From Gerris lacustris (Eukaryota; Arthropoda; Insecta; Hemiptera; Gerridae), in assembly GCA_951217055.1 (NCBI GenBank), contig OX578285.1, positions 58,067,102-58,131,101 on the forward strand: a DNA stretch of 64,000 nucleotides, in the 5' to 3' direction. Each line of letters begins with the position of its first letter. Within the stretch, counting starts at the first letter, position 1. A model generated the notes under the pieces. It ran no database searches. It saw only the letters and a list, made by a program, of their open reading frames with translations, and had not been told where the DNA came from. Positions 34,205 to 46,170 of the stretch are shown here, piece by piece. A program made the position numbers and the translations under genes.

Positions 34205-34808
34205 TAATAGTACATTACGCGTCTAGTGCGGAAAGTAGCATATTGCATGCGAGTGTGGAGTTTACACCCGAGCGACAGCCAGGGTAGTATAACCACACAA
34301 GCAAAGCAAAATGCAGTTTTCGCACGAGTTGCATACTGTACTTTATCTACTATTGTTGGATTTTAATAATATATACAAAAAAAAAAAATAAAAAAAAAAA
34401 TAAAAATAAATAATAATAATAATAAGCTTCCTGTATGTAAGTTCGTATTTCTCTTTTGATAAAGATGACATTATTTCATTAGTTGTATTTTGTGCCGAAT
34501 TAATTATTTCGGGAGACGTATTATTCTCCTCATTTTCGTCATAATCACATAAATCACTTATGGTTTTTCACTAAAAACTCAATATAAAAAGTTACTTTAA
34601 TTAAACAAACAGCAAATTAGTTGTGTTAAATGAAACAAACTCGCTAATCGTGCGTTAAGGTAAAGAATTCTTCTTTTTTACCGCACTAGGGCGGAAAAAA
34701 GAGGAATTATGAAACGCTCATGTGCATCGAATACAACTACTTAAAAGATCACTTTCTACGCATCTAAACAGAGATACAATGTTTATATTTCGTATCAATC
34801 GTAGATAA
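34205..34808 (-). mobile_element. Repeat family A, copy 5
   Basis: Ends as in the other copies, with an added A-rich microsatellite (about 34376-34425) in the middle. Hairpin and GC-rich palindrome are degenerate. The frame over it is not intact. Confidence 0.7.
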
Positions 34809-35371
34809 AATATGATTTATATATGTATATTACCTACGACATTATACCACTTAATTATGTATCATGACGTTCGTGACGTGGATTTCACTGGAAAACCAAG
34901 CTTTTCATAACGATTAAACCCGCGGAACGCTACGAACTAAGTTTACATATTATTATCTACATAATTGTGTCACCACAATCACATTATCTACTACCTAAAA
35001 TAAATATATTCAATAAAATGTAAAACATTTAAAGATATTTCAATACAAAGTTTAGTCTAAATTATAGCGTAAGCCTAAATCGCCATAATTATTAATTTAG
35101 GTCTTCTAGATTAATCCCCATGTTATTCATTACATTTGTAGTTGTATAAGCTCTTTGGCAGGCCAAGGAATAAGCCCTTCAAGGGCTATTGTACCACGGA
35201 GTTAATTACTTTTTTTGTAACGTGAGTTCTTAGATATTAATTTGATCAGTTCGAAATTAATTTACGTTTATAATTAACAATTTCGGATTACGCTTAAAAT
35301 GTACTAATGAGAACGGTTAGATTGTAAAATAATTACAGTACTGGTGATTAATGAGTAGGTAGAACAATTGA
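34809..35371. other. Non-coding stretch
   Basis: AT-rich, no gene or clear repeat. Confidence 0.5.
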
Positions 35372-36035
35372 CAGTGCTCACGTGCAGTTTGTGCCAAATG
35401 TTCGTTAGTGCGTTGACAGCGCAGGAAAGTAAAACAAAAATGGGGTAGGGAGCCAATGAGAGCTCAGGATTTTAATATCCTTAACTCTCATTGGCTCCTT
35501 GTGATTTTGAGATTTTGAAAGAGGTCTCCTGAGTCCAAAAGTAGGGTTTTTTAAGAAATCTGTCGTCTGTGCTGACGCGTGGAGCCTAAACTACTGGGTC
35601 CATTAAGAAAACTCATACCCCGAGGCGAAACAAAGAAATTAATTGTAGCTCCAAATTTAATTTAGGCGCGAAATAACGTGAAAAGAATTATTTCTCGAAA
35701 ACGGTTCCGACGATATTGATTAACAAATTCTAAAATGTAGTCTATTTAAATACAAATGTAACAATATAAGCCGTTTCCCCGGGAGAGATCTAGTTCCTGA
35801 GAAAATTGCTTTAAACACGGATTGAGCTTGACTCTTAAGTTATTTTTATGATAACATTTTCAATAATAATTAAATGTACCTACGAAAACTAGTAAAAATG
35901 GAAAACACTACACTAAGTAATTTTGAACTTGTATATAAGAAAGTTTGTCTGAGTTGTCTCATTTTTTTTTTTTTACTTTCCCGCGCTGTCAAAGTACTAA
36001 AGAACATTTGGCACAAACTCTAACTGTAAGTGAGA
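35372..36035. mobile_element. 0.66-kb inverted-repeat element
   Basis: Left TTTGTGCCAAATGTTCGTTA and GTTGACAGCGCAGGAAAGTA pair with right TACTTTCCCGCGCTGTCAA and AACATTTGGCACAAACT. Inside, GGAGCCAATGAGAG (about 35451) and CTCTCATTGGCTCC (about 35484) form a second hairpin. The interior also carries the decayed sequence shared with 21380-21800 and 38990-39370. Confidence 0.8.
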
Positions 36036-36191
36036 ACGTTTAGCAGAGATAAGGAAAGAAAAAAACAATAATTTCTTAAGCATTGTTAATGCAACAGTTA
36101 CATGATTAAACATATACGAGTATGTCTGATAATATTGATAATCAAAAGTTTACACCAGACTAAATATTTATTTCTTAACTCTACGCATTTA

Positions 36192-37090
36192 TTTTTAGGG
36201 TTTTGTAGATTCTTCTCAAAACCCTTATGCCGAGGGTGATGTGTCCGTCTGTCCGTCGCTCTTTTGTTCATAGGGCCCGAACCGTTTAAGCTAAAGAGCT
36301 GAAATTTGAAATACTGGTGCAACTTTTTGACCCAACCACAGGAAAAATATACAGAAGTTCAAAATTAAATATGCGCATGCGCAATTCGCAAAAATGTTGT
36401 AAACCCAAAAATGTATATTTTTTTTAATTTTCGACTATGGTATCAAATGAAAGCTGCTGAAGAGTAGGACGCAAATAGATATAAGCTTTTGTAAATTTTG
36501 CATTCCTTATTGGGTAAAAAAATCAAAATATACCAAAAAAAAATTCCCCCCCCCCCCCAACCACTATATTTCGGCTAGTCCTAAAATTTCGAAATAATTC
36601 ATGCTAATGCCTTATTATGGGGCGATGAAAATTCCGGGAAATCATCCCAAATTTTAAAAAATTGCCAATTTTGGGCGCGAAAATTTGAAGTGCGCCAAAA
36701 ATTGTATTTTTTAAAATTTTGAGTTGGGTATCATATGAAAGCTGGTGGAGAGTAGGATTCAAATATATATTTTTTTTTAAATTTTTAATTCTTTATTAGT
36801 TTTATAAGTCAAAATATACCCCCAAAAATTTCCCCCCTCCCCAACCACTATATAACGGGTGGTCCTAAAATTTCGAAATAATTCATGGTTATACCTTATG
36901 GTGAAGCGATGGAAATGGTTTGAAAAAATGAATTTTTCTAGTCATAATTACCGATGAAAAACATTGTGACCCCCCGGGGGATCGAACCCGGACCCTTGAG
37001 ATCGAAGAATAAAATCATAATTACATAACGGGCATGCTTAATCTTCTACAAAACCCTAAAAAGTACTTGGACGCATGTACTTCCCTGTGA
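36192..37090 (-). mobile_element. Repeat family B, copy 2
   Basis: Inverse of 5971-6865, with inverted ends AGGGTTTTGTAGA and TCTACAAAACCCT. The B-box match is at 36978-36988 on the minus strand. The outer hairpin end GTACTTGGACGCATGTACTT is at about 37063-37082. Confidence 0.75.
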
Positions 37091-38035
37091 TTTTTACATT
37101 TTTGTATTAGTTAAATTCAAAAGTTAGAACTTTCTAATGATTTATGTTATTAATGTAAAGTAGATGCGTTAAGTGAGTTTTAAATATAGAAAGAGAATTT
37201 ACTTATACTATTGTTTAAAAATTACAAAAGAAGAAAGGATTTTTACATGTTTTTTTTGTAAATAATTAACAATTCATTAAGGTCAACTCATTTTCGTAAG
37301 ACTATTTTAAAAAGAATGTAGTCATAAAATAGTTGGATAATTAGACTAGTTAGAAAAAAAAAAAATCTTAATGTATAACCACATTAAATGATTCGGACAA
37401 GAGTTGCATTTGTCAAGGTAAACAACATAATAATATATTAGACTGTATTAATAAAAGGCCTATTTATGGATTTTAACCTTTTAACCAGTTAATCCCCAAA
37501 TCAGCTCTTATAAGCTTGGCCAATAATTCATTTAAGAACGTGTTTAAAAAGCAAACGTGTTTAAAGCAAAACTGGATGAGCCAGAAAATCTTTGTTAACG
37601 AAATCCTTTTGACATTCTTTTGGATTTGGGGAATATTATTCGACATTGGAATTACTTAATTTTTACATAATTTTCACACAGATTAAACGAGAATTTATCA
37701 TTTGAATTTTCGTTAGTATATTATTAATTAGTTCAATATGTTCTACCTAAAAGAGAACTTTAATTCTAGAAATCCTATGGGAAGATCATTTATTAAACTT
37801 TGTTATAATAGAATTACTTAATCAATTAACCATCGAAATTTTAAATATAATAATTGTTTAAATAATAAAGGGTAGTGAGAGTAGGTATGGGGGCCCTTGA
37901 GACACCCCCCATTCATCTTGAAAAATAAATCATATTAATACATTGAAGAAGGATTTTTTATTTTTATTTTTCCAAATCATCCGTAAAACCTTTATTTTGT
38001 TTTATAAATCCTTTATATTAACTTCATTTTTTTTT
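37091..38035. other. Non-coding stretch
   Basis: No gene recognised. Confidence 0.5.
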
Positions 38036-38400
38036 AGGGTTTCGTTGGTAAAACCAAATAAAAAAACCCTTATAGTTTCGTTCCTGTGTCTGTCTGTCTG
38101 TCACTCTGTACGGTTCCAATAACTTTTGAATCAAAAGAGAGAGAAAAATTAATCTTTCTAGTATGAAAGATCGTTTTGACGCGCACACAGGAAAAATAAA
38201 GTGAACTCAAAATTATCAGCTGTTCAAATCCAAAATGGCGGATAATTCACGTCACGGGAAAAATATTTTTTTTCAAATTTTGAGTGGGATGTCAAATGAA
38301 AGGTATTGAAGAGTACATTACAAAAATGTATAACACTTGTGGAAAGTGTTTAATTTTCCACGCCATTTTGTCAAAAAACATCTACATTTGAGGTCCCTCT
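38036..38400. mobile_element. Repeat with GGGTTTCGTTGGTAAAACC end
   Basis: The start (GGGTTTCGTTGGTAAAACC, an imperfect hairpin with AAAACCCTTATA) and the following TCTGTCTGTC run resemble the sequence at 63455 and match a type of dispersed insect repeat with CTGTC runs. The right end is unclear. Confidence 0.5.
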
Positions 38401-38988
38401 CCCTTTATATTAATTTCATGTTCACAATACCAACGATACCCTTTTTACGTGAGACTTCACGCACAAATAATTTTTTTATTGTTTGAGCCTGTCGTAAAAA
38501 TCTTTGGAGGGATAATTAACCATCTTCCAGTCATCCAATCGAGCTGAAACTTGGCACTTAAAATCTTCACCAATTCAAAAACATTCTATTCAATTAATTA
38601 ATTACAATAATATTAATTTTAATTAATTAATATTAATTTTAATTAATTAATTGTAACTAATTAATTTTAATAATACTAGTATTATGAATTTTTGTTAATT
38701 AATGAAAATTAAATTAATTTGCCTTCTTAATAAACTGAAAATCATAAAAATTAAAATTAAAATAATAAATAAATAAAAAAATAATTTAATTAAAAAAAAA
38801 AAAATAACTAAGATTGTTATCATTTTTTAAAATAAAAATTAATAAACACCAATATATAACGTTATACTAATTTATAAATCATTTAATTTACAACAAATTA
38901 AATAAATTATTAATTCAAAATATAGAGAGAAAGTATTGTGGTGATTAACACATTTTAAAGTCCCCAAAAAGTTTGTTCTTTTAAAATA
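38401..38988. other. Very AT-rich stretch
   Basis: Contains AATTAATT palindromes (about 38594-38660). No gene. Confidence 0.5.
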
Positions 38989-39370
38989 TTGTCAGGCTGT
39001 AGTCTGAGCCGACGGATGGAGCCTAAACTACTGGGTCAATTTCAAGTGAGATTTGACAAACATGTTCAGAGAAATTATACTTCAATGCGAAATCGAGAAG
39101 TGATTCTCAGCTATAAATCTTCGGCCGCTACCCCTCCAAAACTCGGAAAACACAAAAGAAAATTTATTTCTCGAAAACGGTTTCAACGATTTTAATTAAA
39201 ATACTCTAAAATGTTGTATATTTAAATACGAATCTTTCCGTCTATAAGTCGTTTTTCAGGAAAAAATCCCGTTCCTTTACAAATTGCTATAAACGCAATA
39301 TGTGTGAGAGGTCAAGTTCTATTCCCCGCCTGGGAAGAATTATTTTTATCGTCAATTTTGTAAAAACGTA
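38989..39370. repeat. Decayed dispersed repeat (third copy)
   Basis: Shares GGAGCCTAAACTACTGGGTC with 35581-35600 and further phrases with 21380-21800. The 68-codon frame at 38989-39195 lies wholly inside the repeat, and I do not call it a gene. Confidence 0.65.
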
Positions 39371-40069
39371 AACAACGTAAACACGATACAACTAATAAAT
39401 TAAATAATTATTCGCAGAATCAGTGAGTGCCGTTGAAGGGTTACAAAAAAAGGTTTAAAATGGGTTTAAAATAGTTTTACATCCGTATAAAATTGGCAAT
39501 ATTTCGCCTCTCTCCAAGGCATAGACGTGCCGGCATTACCACGTTAATTTTTTGATCTTCTAATTTTATTAGATTTGTCAAACTGAGCAAATCTCCTACT
39601 GTTTTCAAAACAAGTTAACAATAATTTAGCTAGTGATGCGGAGCATAAAGAACTCGCGTAGCATTGCGCTCTTATATCAGCCATACTATGTTCTCAATAT
39701 TGCTACCAGGATAATTTTTCGGAGAAAACCTGACATAATCTTATTCAACCTGAAAAGGGCTTTAAAATTATTTTACATAACACACCATATAAGTATAAAC
39801 CTACTTTTTAACACCCTCATCTCTGTCACATTTGTTGCAAATATTTTGTAATAATAGTTACATTTTCATTTGCTACTCATCAAGCCCTTTAAAACAATGT
39901 ATGGCATGTCATGCTCACTACAATCTTCCTCATCAGTCGTCTTTAATATTGGCTCCAATATTAAATTTAGAGTTGTCAAAAGAAGCCGAGATGCTGAGAA
40001 CCGAATTTAATGTCGCAAGTTCTCGGTAGCCCAAACTGTTTTCCTTTCATCCGTACATAATCCTTATTT
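39371..40069. other. Non-coding stretch
   Basis: Short frames at 39633-39851 and 39832-40029 overlap each other and lack recognisable domains. Confidence 0.5.
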
Positions 40070-40510
40070 AATAAAGTTATTGCAGGCTCACCACGCTCAC
40101 CTGTTTATACATAATTTCTAAATAATCTTTATTTATTAAAATGATTGCAGGCTCGCCTATTGTAAAAGCATTTGTCCATAATCTTTATTTAATAATATTA
40201 ATGCAGGCTCGCCTGTTTATACAGCATTTCTACATAATCTTTATTTAATATATTGATTGTAGGCTCGCTACGCTCGCCTGTTTATACAGTATTTCTACAT
40301 AATCTTTATTTAATAAAATGATTGCAGGCTCGCTACGCTCGCATGTTTAATAGCATTTCTCCATAATATTTATTTAATAATATTAATGCAGGCTCGCTAC
40401 GCTCGCCTGTTTGTACAGCATTTGTACTTAATATTTATTACATAACGTTATTGCAGGCTTGCTGCGCTCGCCTGTTCATACAGCATTTCTACATAATCTT
40501 TATTTAAAGA
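40070..40510. repeat. Tandem array of about 60-bp units with CTCGCTACGCTCG core
   Basis: Seven or so units each contain GCAGGCTCGC, often CTCGCTACGCTCGCCTG, then TTTATACAGCATTTCTACAT and AATCTTTATTTAATA. The core is an imperfect palindrome bounded by CAGGC and GCCTG. Confidence 0.85.
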
Positions 40511-40529
40511 CCTTAAATTTTAGGTTTCC

Positions 40530-40820
40530 CTAGATGCACGGTGGTAACTATATTTACCACCCACCTATATACAATTGTCTATGTATATATACGTATATAT
40601 TTCAATAATTTATATACATTATTGTCTCAACCCTAGTAGCTTAATGCTTAATGTAAAATATTTTTACAACCTTAATATATTGTGTAACAGCCAAAAAAAA
40701 ATATGCTTATTTTTTTTTTAAATTTTGTTTTTGTGGGTCATTTTTGACTATATCCAATATCACAGGTGTTTTTTTTAGGGTATTTTAGGGTGGTACCTAT
40801 GTTTACCACCGTGCATATAG
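40530..40820. mobile_element. 0.29-kb inverted-repeat MITE
   Basis: CTAGATGCACGGTGGTAAC at the left and GTTTACCACCGTGCATATAG at the right are inverted ends. The inside is AT-rich without coding capacity. Confidence 0.75.
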
Positions 40821-41051
40821 TAAATAATATAAGGAGAAAGAATTGAGTTATTTTTGGAAAAGCATTCGTTGTTTTCTGACTCTTGATATCAACTCGAGCT
40901 GCAAAGTTCATTTTCATGAAAGAGTGATATTATAAGCATCAAATTAATATAAAATTGATAACATTTTATTTTTTTAAGTATTTGTGTTAGTGAATTTCAC
41001 AAATCTCAGGCACTAAAAGAAATACGTTTCAAGCTTTTATATATATTATTA
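40821..41051. other. Non-coding spacer
   Basis: Nothing specific. Confidence 0.5.
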
Positions 41052-41887
41052 TACAGGGTGGTCCAAAAGTCACCCCCCCCCCCCCCCTCTTAACTTTTGA
41101 ACGGTTTGAGATAAAGGGCAAAGATAACAAAATAACCCTTCCGATAATACGTTGTGAAATCTAAACGGTTAGAGATAAATTAATGAAACTTGGGGGATCC
41201 GTACCATGTAAAGGGAAGTTTGTTTTCATGCAATCGCGCAGTAGGGCAACCACCCATTTTGCCCCCAGGCCACCTAACTTCAAAATTTTAACTTAGAGTG
41301 TATATTTTTAATAGCAGATTTAGATTCTACGGCAAAAAATAAAAATATTTTACTTCAAACTTTTCTTTTTATCTCCAATATCTTGCCCCCTATGGGGGGG
41401 GGGCAATGGTATACAAATAGTAAATTTCAGCGCCTGGGGGCAAAATGGTGGTTTCCCCTAGTACGCGAATGGATGAATACACACTTCCCTTTACATGGTA
41501 CAGATCCTCCAAATTGCATTGCTTTATTTCTTACAGTTTAGATTTTACAATGATCTAAGTGCTATTCTTTTACTATTTCGGAAAGGTTATTTAGCTCTCT
41601 TTGCCCCCCTGTAGAGGGCAAAATATTGGAGATAGAAAAAATAGTTTCAAGTAAAAGTTTATTATTTTTCACCGTAGAATCCAAATATGCTATCAAAAAT
41701 ATACATTCCAATTTAAAATGTTGAAGTTGGGTGGCCTGGGGGCAAAGTGGGTGGTTGCCCCTAGTGGGCGATTGCATGAAAACAAACTTACCTTTCCATG
41801 GTAGAGTTCCCCCAAGTTTCATTAATTTATCTCAAACCGTTCAACAGTTAAGAGGGGGGGGGGGGGAGACTTTTGGACCACCCTGTA
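41052..41887. mobile_element. Repeat family C, complete copy with TA flanks
   Basis: Ends CAGGGTGGTCCAAAAGTC and GACTTTTGGACCACCCTG are perfect inverted repeats next to TA on each side, which suits Tc1/mariner-type insertion. Long C and G runs follow inside both ends. The interior has internal inverted copies of a segment containing TTGCCCC. No transposase. Confidence 0.85.
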
Positions 41888-42173
41888 TATTAAACTTGCA
41901 ATGTTTGTATGTTTGTTCGAGTCAAATCTTAAACTGAATTTTAAAGCAGTTATCCTCATTCGATTAAATTGAAATTTTGCATACACTTTTAGTTCGGATG
42001 ACAGTATATGGTTAGCTAAGTAATGTCATTCTAAATCCAATATGGTGGACAGCCCAAGATAGGGGTATAGAATGAAAGGGTTTGCTGAGAAGATTGCGAA
42101 TAAAAACTTGTTTTTAAAACTATTTATTTATAGTTAACTTATTCAATATTTTTATGCTACTGGTTTCTTTTAG

Positions 42174-42314
42174 GTTCGCTTCTTCATCATACTGAGCCTG
42201 ACTCGGATTCGGAATTCGCCCTGTGTTCGTTAGCTATGTGCAGCGCCGGAACTCATGTCAGAAAAAGACATTTAAGGAGGTTACTGAACATCGCCAATAC
42301 TAAACACAACGTCG
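42174..42314 (+). CDS. Transcobalamin/intrinsic-factor-like protein, first exon found
   Basis: The exon is preceded by a pyrimidine-rich tract and TAG and followed by GTAAGT. It carries 141 bases (2 + 46 codons + 1), reading SLLHHTEPDSDSEFALCSLA and a basic helix with VRKRHLRRLLNI. The four exons (42174, 45223, 45518, 46171) join in phase and give about 264 residues. The product has a helical barrel with two Q.PDGSF-type turns, as in the eukaryotic cobalamin-binding domain, followed by the start of a DUF4430 domain. In insects this matches the CG3556-type secreted protein; cobalamin binding in insects is doubtful. Signal peptide and earlier barrel repeats must lie upstream, and I could not find them in the window. 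Confidence 0.8.
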
Positions 42315-42887
42315 GTAAGTTCTAGAATAATATAGTTGCTTGGTGTTTAAACATTTCTCTCCAACAAGGTGTCATAAGACTATAAGACCAATTACCAAGG
42401 TCATTTTGTGTGAAGAAGTCGTACCTTGGCATCAATGACGAAGAGGTGTGAAATTCAACAACTTCATTACATCAAAAAAATCCGAATATTGAAGAGGACA
42501 ATAATAAACGTCATTGAACCTTGGAATTCGTGCACGCATGAGTTTCCCTCCATTCTTCTAAAAACACAGGCGTTGTAACAAACCTACAACTTCCGGAATT
42601 ACCTATATTCGTCCTTACATCGTCCTCTTTCGTTTTCTTTTAAATTTATGAAAATTAGTTTAATTATGTCATACCAAATAACAAATTATTATTTTATGTA
42701 TATATTAATACAAATACAAAGAGGGGAAAAAGTATAGATCCCTGAAAGCCGCATTTATTTCTGTTGAACATGTTAGTGAAATAAATTTTTTTACGATCAA
42801 TGATATTTTGGATTGTAAACTTCATTTGCTTTTAACAAAATAATTGTTAAAAGCTTATAAACTTCAAACGTCAGAGGCAAAAATCAC
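42315..42887 (+). other. Intron, first part
   Basis: Begins GTAAGT. Non-coding sequence up to the TTAA-flanked MITE. The whole intron runs to 45222. Confidence 0.7.
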
Positions 42888-43964
42888 TTAACCCTTAACT
42901 GCCCGAATTATTTTTTTGGGGAATTGCTTGGTTTTTTTCCGGGGATTTTGTCTGTTAAGAGGTCCCTTAATATGTAAAAAATGTTTTAAAAAATTGAAAT
43001 AAATTCCTTACCCCAAATTTGGGCTGTTGCCATATGGCAACGCTAGGACATTAGCCTTACAGTTTTTTTTCTCAGTAAATTTTTTAATAATTTCTTTTAC
43101 AAAATGTAAGTAAAATAAATTTTAGGTTAAAAAATTACAAATAATGCTAACAAAATACTAAATTTATTTAAAAGAACAAAAAAGTAAATTTATTTTTTTT
43201 TCATTATTTGTATTATGTATCATGTTTTTTTCTGTAAAATTATGTAATTATTTCTTAATTTTTTGTTTTATGCATGTGTTTTTGTTATTACCTTTAAAAA
43301 TATATATGTATTATTCAATTGTAATAAAAAAAATATAGATATTATTATATACATATTATTTTTAAAAGTATAGCCCAATAATATTTGTTACTAATTATTA
43401 ATTATACTTGTTCAACAAAAATAATTACAAGATTTAGAGACTAATTGAGAAATATTTAGAAAATAATCAATAAAAAATGAACATTAGGCAAAAAAAAACA
43501 TCAAAACTTTGTATATAAATATGACTGAATAAAATTACCACTTAGAAAAAAAATTGTAAGGCTAATGTCCTAGCGTTGTCATATGGCAACTTTCAAATTG
43601 ACGCTCAATTTAGGGCAGAAAAAATAAATTTTGTGAAACTGCAATAATTTTATATTTTTAATCACTCTTTATTCTAATAGTTTCATTACCAATAATAAAA
43701 TGATTTAATTAATTAATTAATTAAAAAAATTAAAATTCTTTCCGTGTCTCAAATTTGGAATAAGCCATTTTTTAAACCTGTCTTGTCGCATACGTGTTGC
43801 ACCAAACAAATAAATCTAATGATAAAAAATCAATTTAGTCCTTCTTTTGACATAATATTAACATCTAAAAAGTTCAATATTAACTTGGACCTCTCCAGAC
43901 AATAATAATAAAGGGAGGGAGTTTTGCTGTTGCCATATGTCAACGCTAGGTTATTAAGGGTTAA
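42888..43964. mobile_element. 1.08-kb TTAA-flanked MITE in the intron
   Basis: TTAACCCTTAA at the left and TTAAGGGTTAA at the right form the ends. The perfect 16-bp palindrome GTTGCCATATGGCAAC at 43024-43039 is followed by CGCTAGGACATTAGCCTTAC, which recurs inverted at about 43558-43577. A third related block is at 43929-43950. TTAA duplication suggests piggyBac-type mobilisation. No coding capacity. Confidence 0.75.
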
Positions 43965-44980
43965 AATAGTGACAATTACCAATATTTACATGTATTTATT
44001 TACTAACGGCAATAAAGATGTATATTATTTTAAGTATTGTTTAAAGGATAAAAGTAGGCCTTTGACTTTAAACTATTAATTTATATTAAAATATTTTGAA
44101 GGTCGAATTTCGGACATTGAACCATAAAGTATATTTTTAGTTTTGATTAATAATTATGTGATTACTAAACTCGGATTTTAAACCTTGAAATTATATTTAA
44201 ATGTTTGATTTTGAAGGTCATACAATCGAATTTGGGACAGTGATTTAAACTTTTACATTTCTTTAATTACTTCTTGGTCCATTATTTCTTCAAAGGACTA
44301 TTTCGTTTAAAAAAAAAAAAAAAAAAAACATATAAGAAAGATGCAAGTATAATTTAAAATAAAAAAGAAATCTATTACTGTTTTAAAATATTTTTCCTAC
44401 TAGCGGCAGCAAAATTACGCATTAACGAACTGTTTTTAGGCATGAAGTTTAATTTCTCTGAGGTTTCAAGAAAGCTTCACAATTCGCAGCAAAATGCGAT
44501 TTTGCTGAGGATTTTTCCAGGCCCAAGCCACGCCCACATTCCCCGCTACAAATAAATAAACAAACAACCTATTCTTTTATATTATCTTTAACCTAAATTA
44601 TTTTAACAATTTACCTTAAAAATATTACGAATTTATAAAAAAAAAGGTTTATAAATATTTATTATAGATTATATTTATAAAATAAAATGGATTAAAAAGA
44701 TAAAAAAGAAATAAAAATATTACAAAAAATAGTAGGACTTAAAATAATCATAAATAATTAAATTAGTGGCAACACTGCAGCTTGTCTTTTATCATCATTT
44801 TGTTTTGTTTTTACTGTATTTCTGTCAATTCATTTTTTATAATTGTAACATTTGATATTGTTGCTTGTTTTTTTTTTTTAATTTGAATAGTTCAATAATA
44901 GTATTTGATAAGTAAGTAAGTATTATAAAATGAACATTATTTATAGGAAACATTTTTCTGCCGCCAGTAGGAAAAATATT
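43965..44980 (+). other. Intron, middle part
   Basis: AT-rich with an A run near 44310. TTTTCCTACTAGCGGCAGCA near 44393 and TGCCGCCAGTAGGAAAAA near 44959 are inverted, suggesting a larger decayed element that includes the neighbouring foldback. Confidence 0.6.
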
Positions 44981-45185
44981 GTATGCAACAAGGCAGCAAA
45001 GGAAACATTTCTGCCTCATATTTATATATTGCCTGCCTCGGCTTCGCCTCGGCAGTCAATCAAATAAATTACCTGCCTCGGCTTCGCCTCGGCAGTTAAT
45101 TTCCATAGCCTGACCTCGCCTCCGGCTCGGAGGCTAATTTAATTCATTCGTCAGAAAAATTCCATTTTGCTGCCTAGTTACATAA
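44981..45185. mobile_element. Foldback element with CTCGGCTTCGCCTCGG cores, copy 1
   Basis: Left GTATGCAACAAGGCAGCAAA and right TTTTGCTGCCTAGTTAC are inverted ends. The interior has two CTGCCTCGGCTTCGCCTCGG blocks, each nearly self-complementary, and a variant GACCTCGCCTCCGGCTCGG. It ends about 37 bases before the next exon, so it may affect the branch-point region. Confidence 0.75.
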
Positions 45186-45222
45186 ATAACTATTATTTAT
45201 ACAAAGTATTGGTATGTTTCAG

Positions 45223-45383
45223 ATTCGCTGAGTGGTGTGCTATTGGCGCTGAAATGCATAGTAAGGGATCATCGAAACAGAAATATGCAGCATTACCTGA
45301 AGAAACCTGTATTAGCATTAGCCAGGTCTCAGTTACCGGACGGAAGCTTCGGGAACGTTCTCTCGACGTCTGTAGCCATTCAG
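45223..45383 (+). CDS. Transcobalamin-like protein, second exon found
   Basis: Bounded by TTTCAG and GTGAAT; 161 bases (2 + 53 codons). Joined to the previous exon it reads through DSLSGVLLALKCIV and ends with ARSQLPDGSFGNVLSTSVA, including a Q.PDGSFG turn of the helical barrel. The start in this phase completes the GAT codon left open by exon one. Confidence 0.85.
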
Positions 45384-45517
45384 GTGAATTGCGTTTAAAA
45401 GAGAAAAAATATGACGGCCACGCAATTGTGTTGTTCTTTCAAGGTTACTGGGATGGGAACCTCCGCATCTGACCGACAATGGTTATTATATCCGTATTCA
45501 TTTTTTTTTATTTCCAG

Positions 45518-45698
45518 GCTCTGGGAGAAGATTCGGCATCGTGGAACAAAACTGCGGCCATCAATTGGATTAAAAGCCAGCAGAATAGCGACGGTTCGTT
45601 CAACGACATTCCTACGACGGCTAACGTAATTATGGCGCTATACGACAAAGGAATAGGATCCGTAAAGGACATAGATTGTGACGAAAGAGAAGATTTGG
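45518..45698 (+). CDS. Transcobalamin-like protein, third exon found
   Basis: Bounded by TTCCAG and GTGAGT; 181 bases (60 codons + 1). It encodes the next barrel helix pair with WIKSQQNSDGSFNDIPTTAN and an acidic end DCDEREDL. The Q..DGSF turn repeats that of the previous exon, as expected of an alpha/alpha barrel. The intron before it is only 134 bases. Confidence 0.88.
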
Positions 45699-46170
45699 GT
45701 GAGTCCACCATTATTTTCATGAACTTACAATTGAAATTCTTTGATTCTTCAAGGTCAAAGAATACGCTAAAAGGCACTGATATAATACGTTTTATAATAA
45801 TCCATTAGAATTCATAATTTAGTACATCTCATTCGGTCAATTCTGCATAATAAGCAATATCCTTATAAAGGTCTTAAAATCAAATACATTCACTTAACAT
45901 TGTGTATTAAAAAGATAATTAGAGCATTTTAGTAATTAAATAACCTTTAACCTTGAATTCATTTAGATATTTTTAATTATTATTTTATTTTATTATAATT
46001 ATATTAATTTTTTTTTCGTTTAAACAAAACCCCGTTTTACATGTTAAATTGATTAAACTCGTATATGAAAACTAATTATAATATTATATATTTTAAAAAT
46101 TTCTCTATATATATATTAACCGATAATGGTTTGTAGATCATATTTTTTGTTTGTTTCTTTGTTTTTCTAG

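Noticed and set aside
38989..39195. 68-codon basic frame
   Set aside because: Lies inside a dispersed repeat with two other decayed copies.
45411..45808. Alternative plus- and minus-strand frames over exon three
   Set aside because: They cross splice sites or are antisense to the exon.
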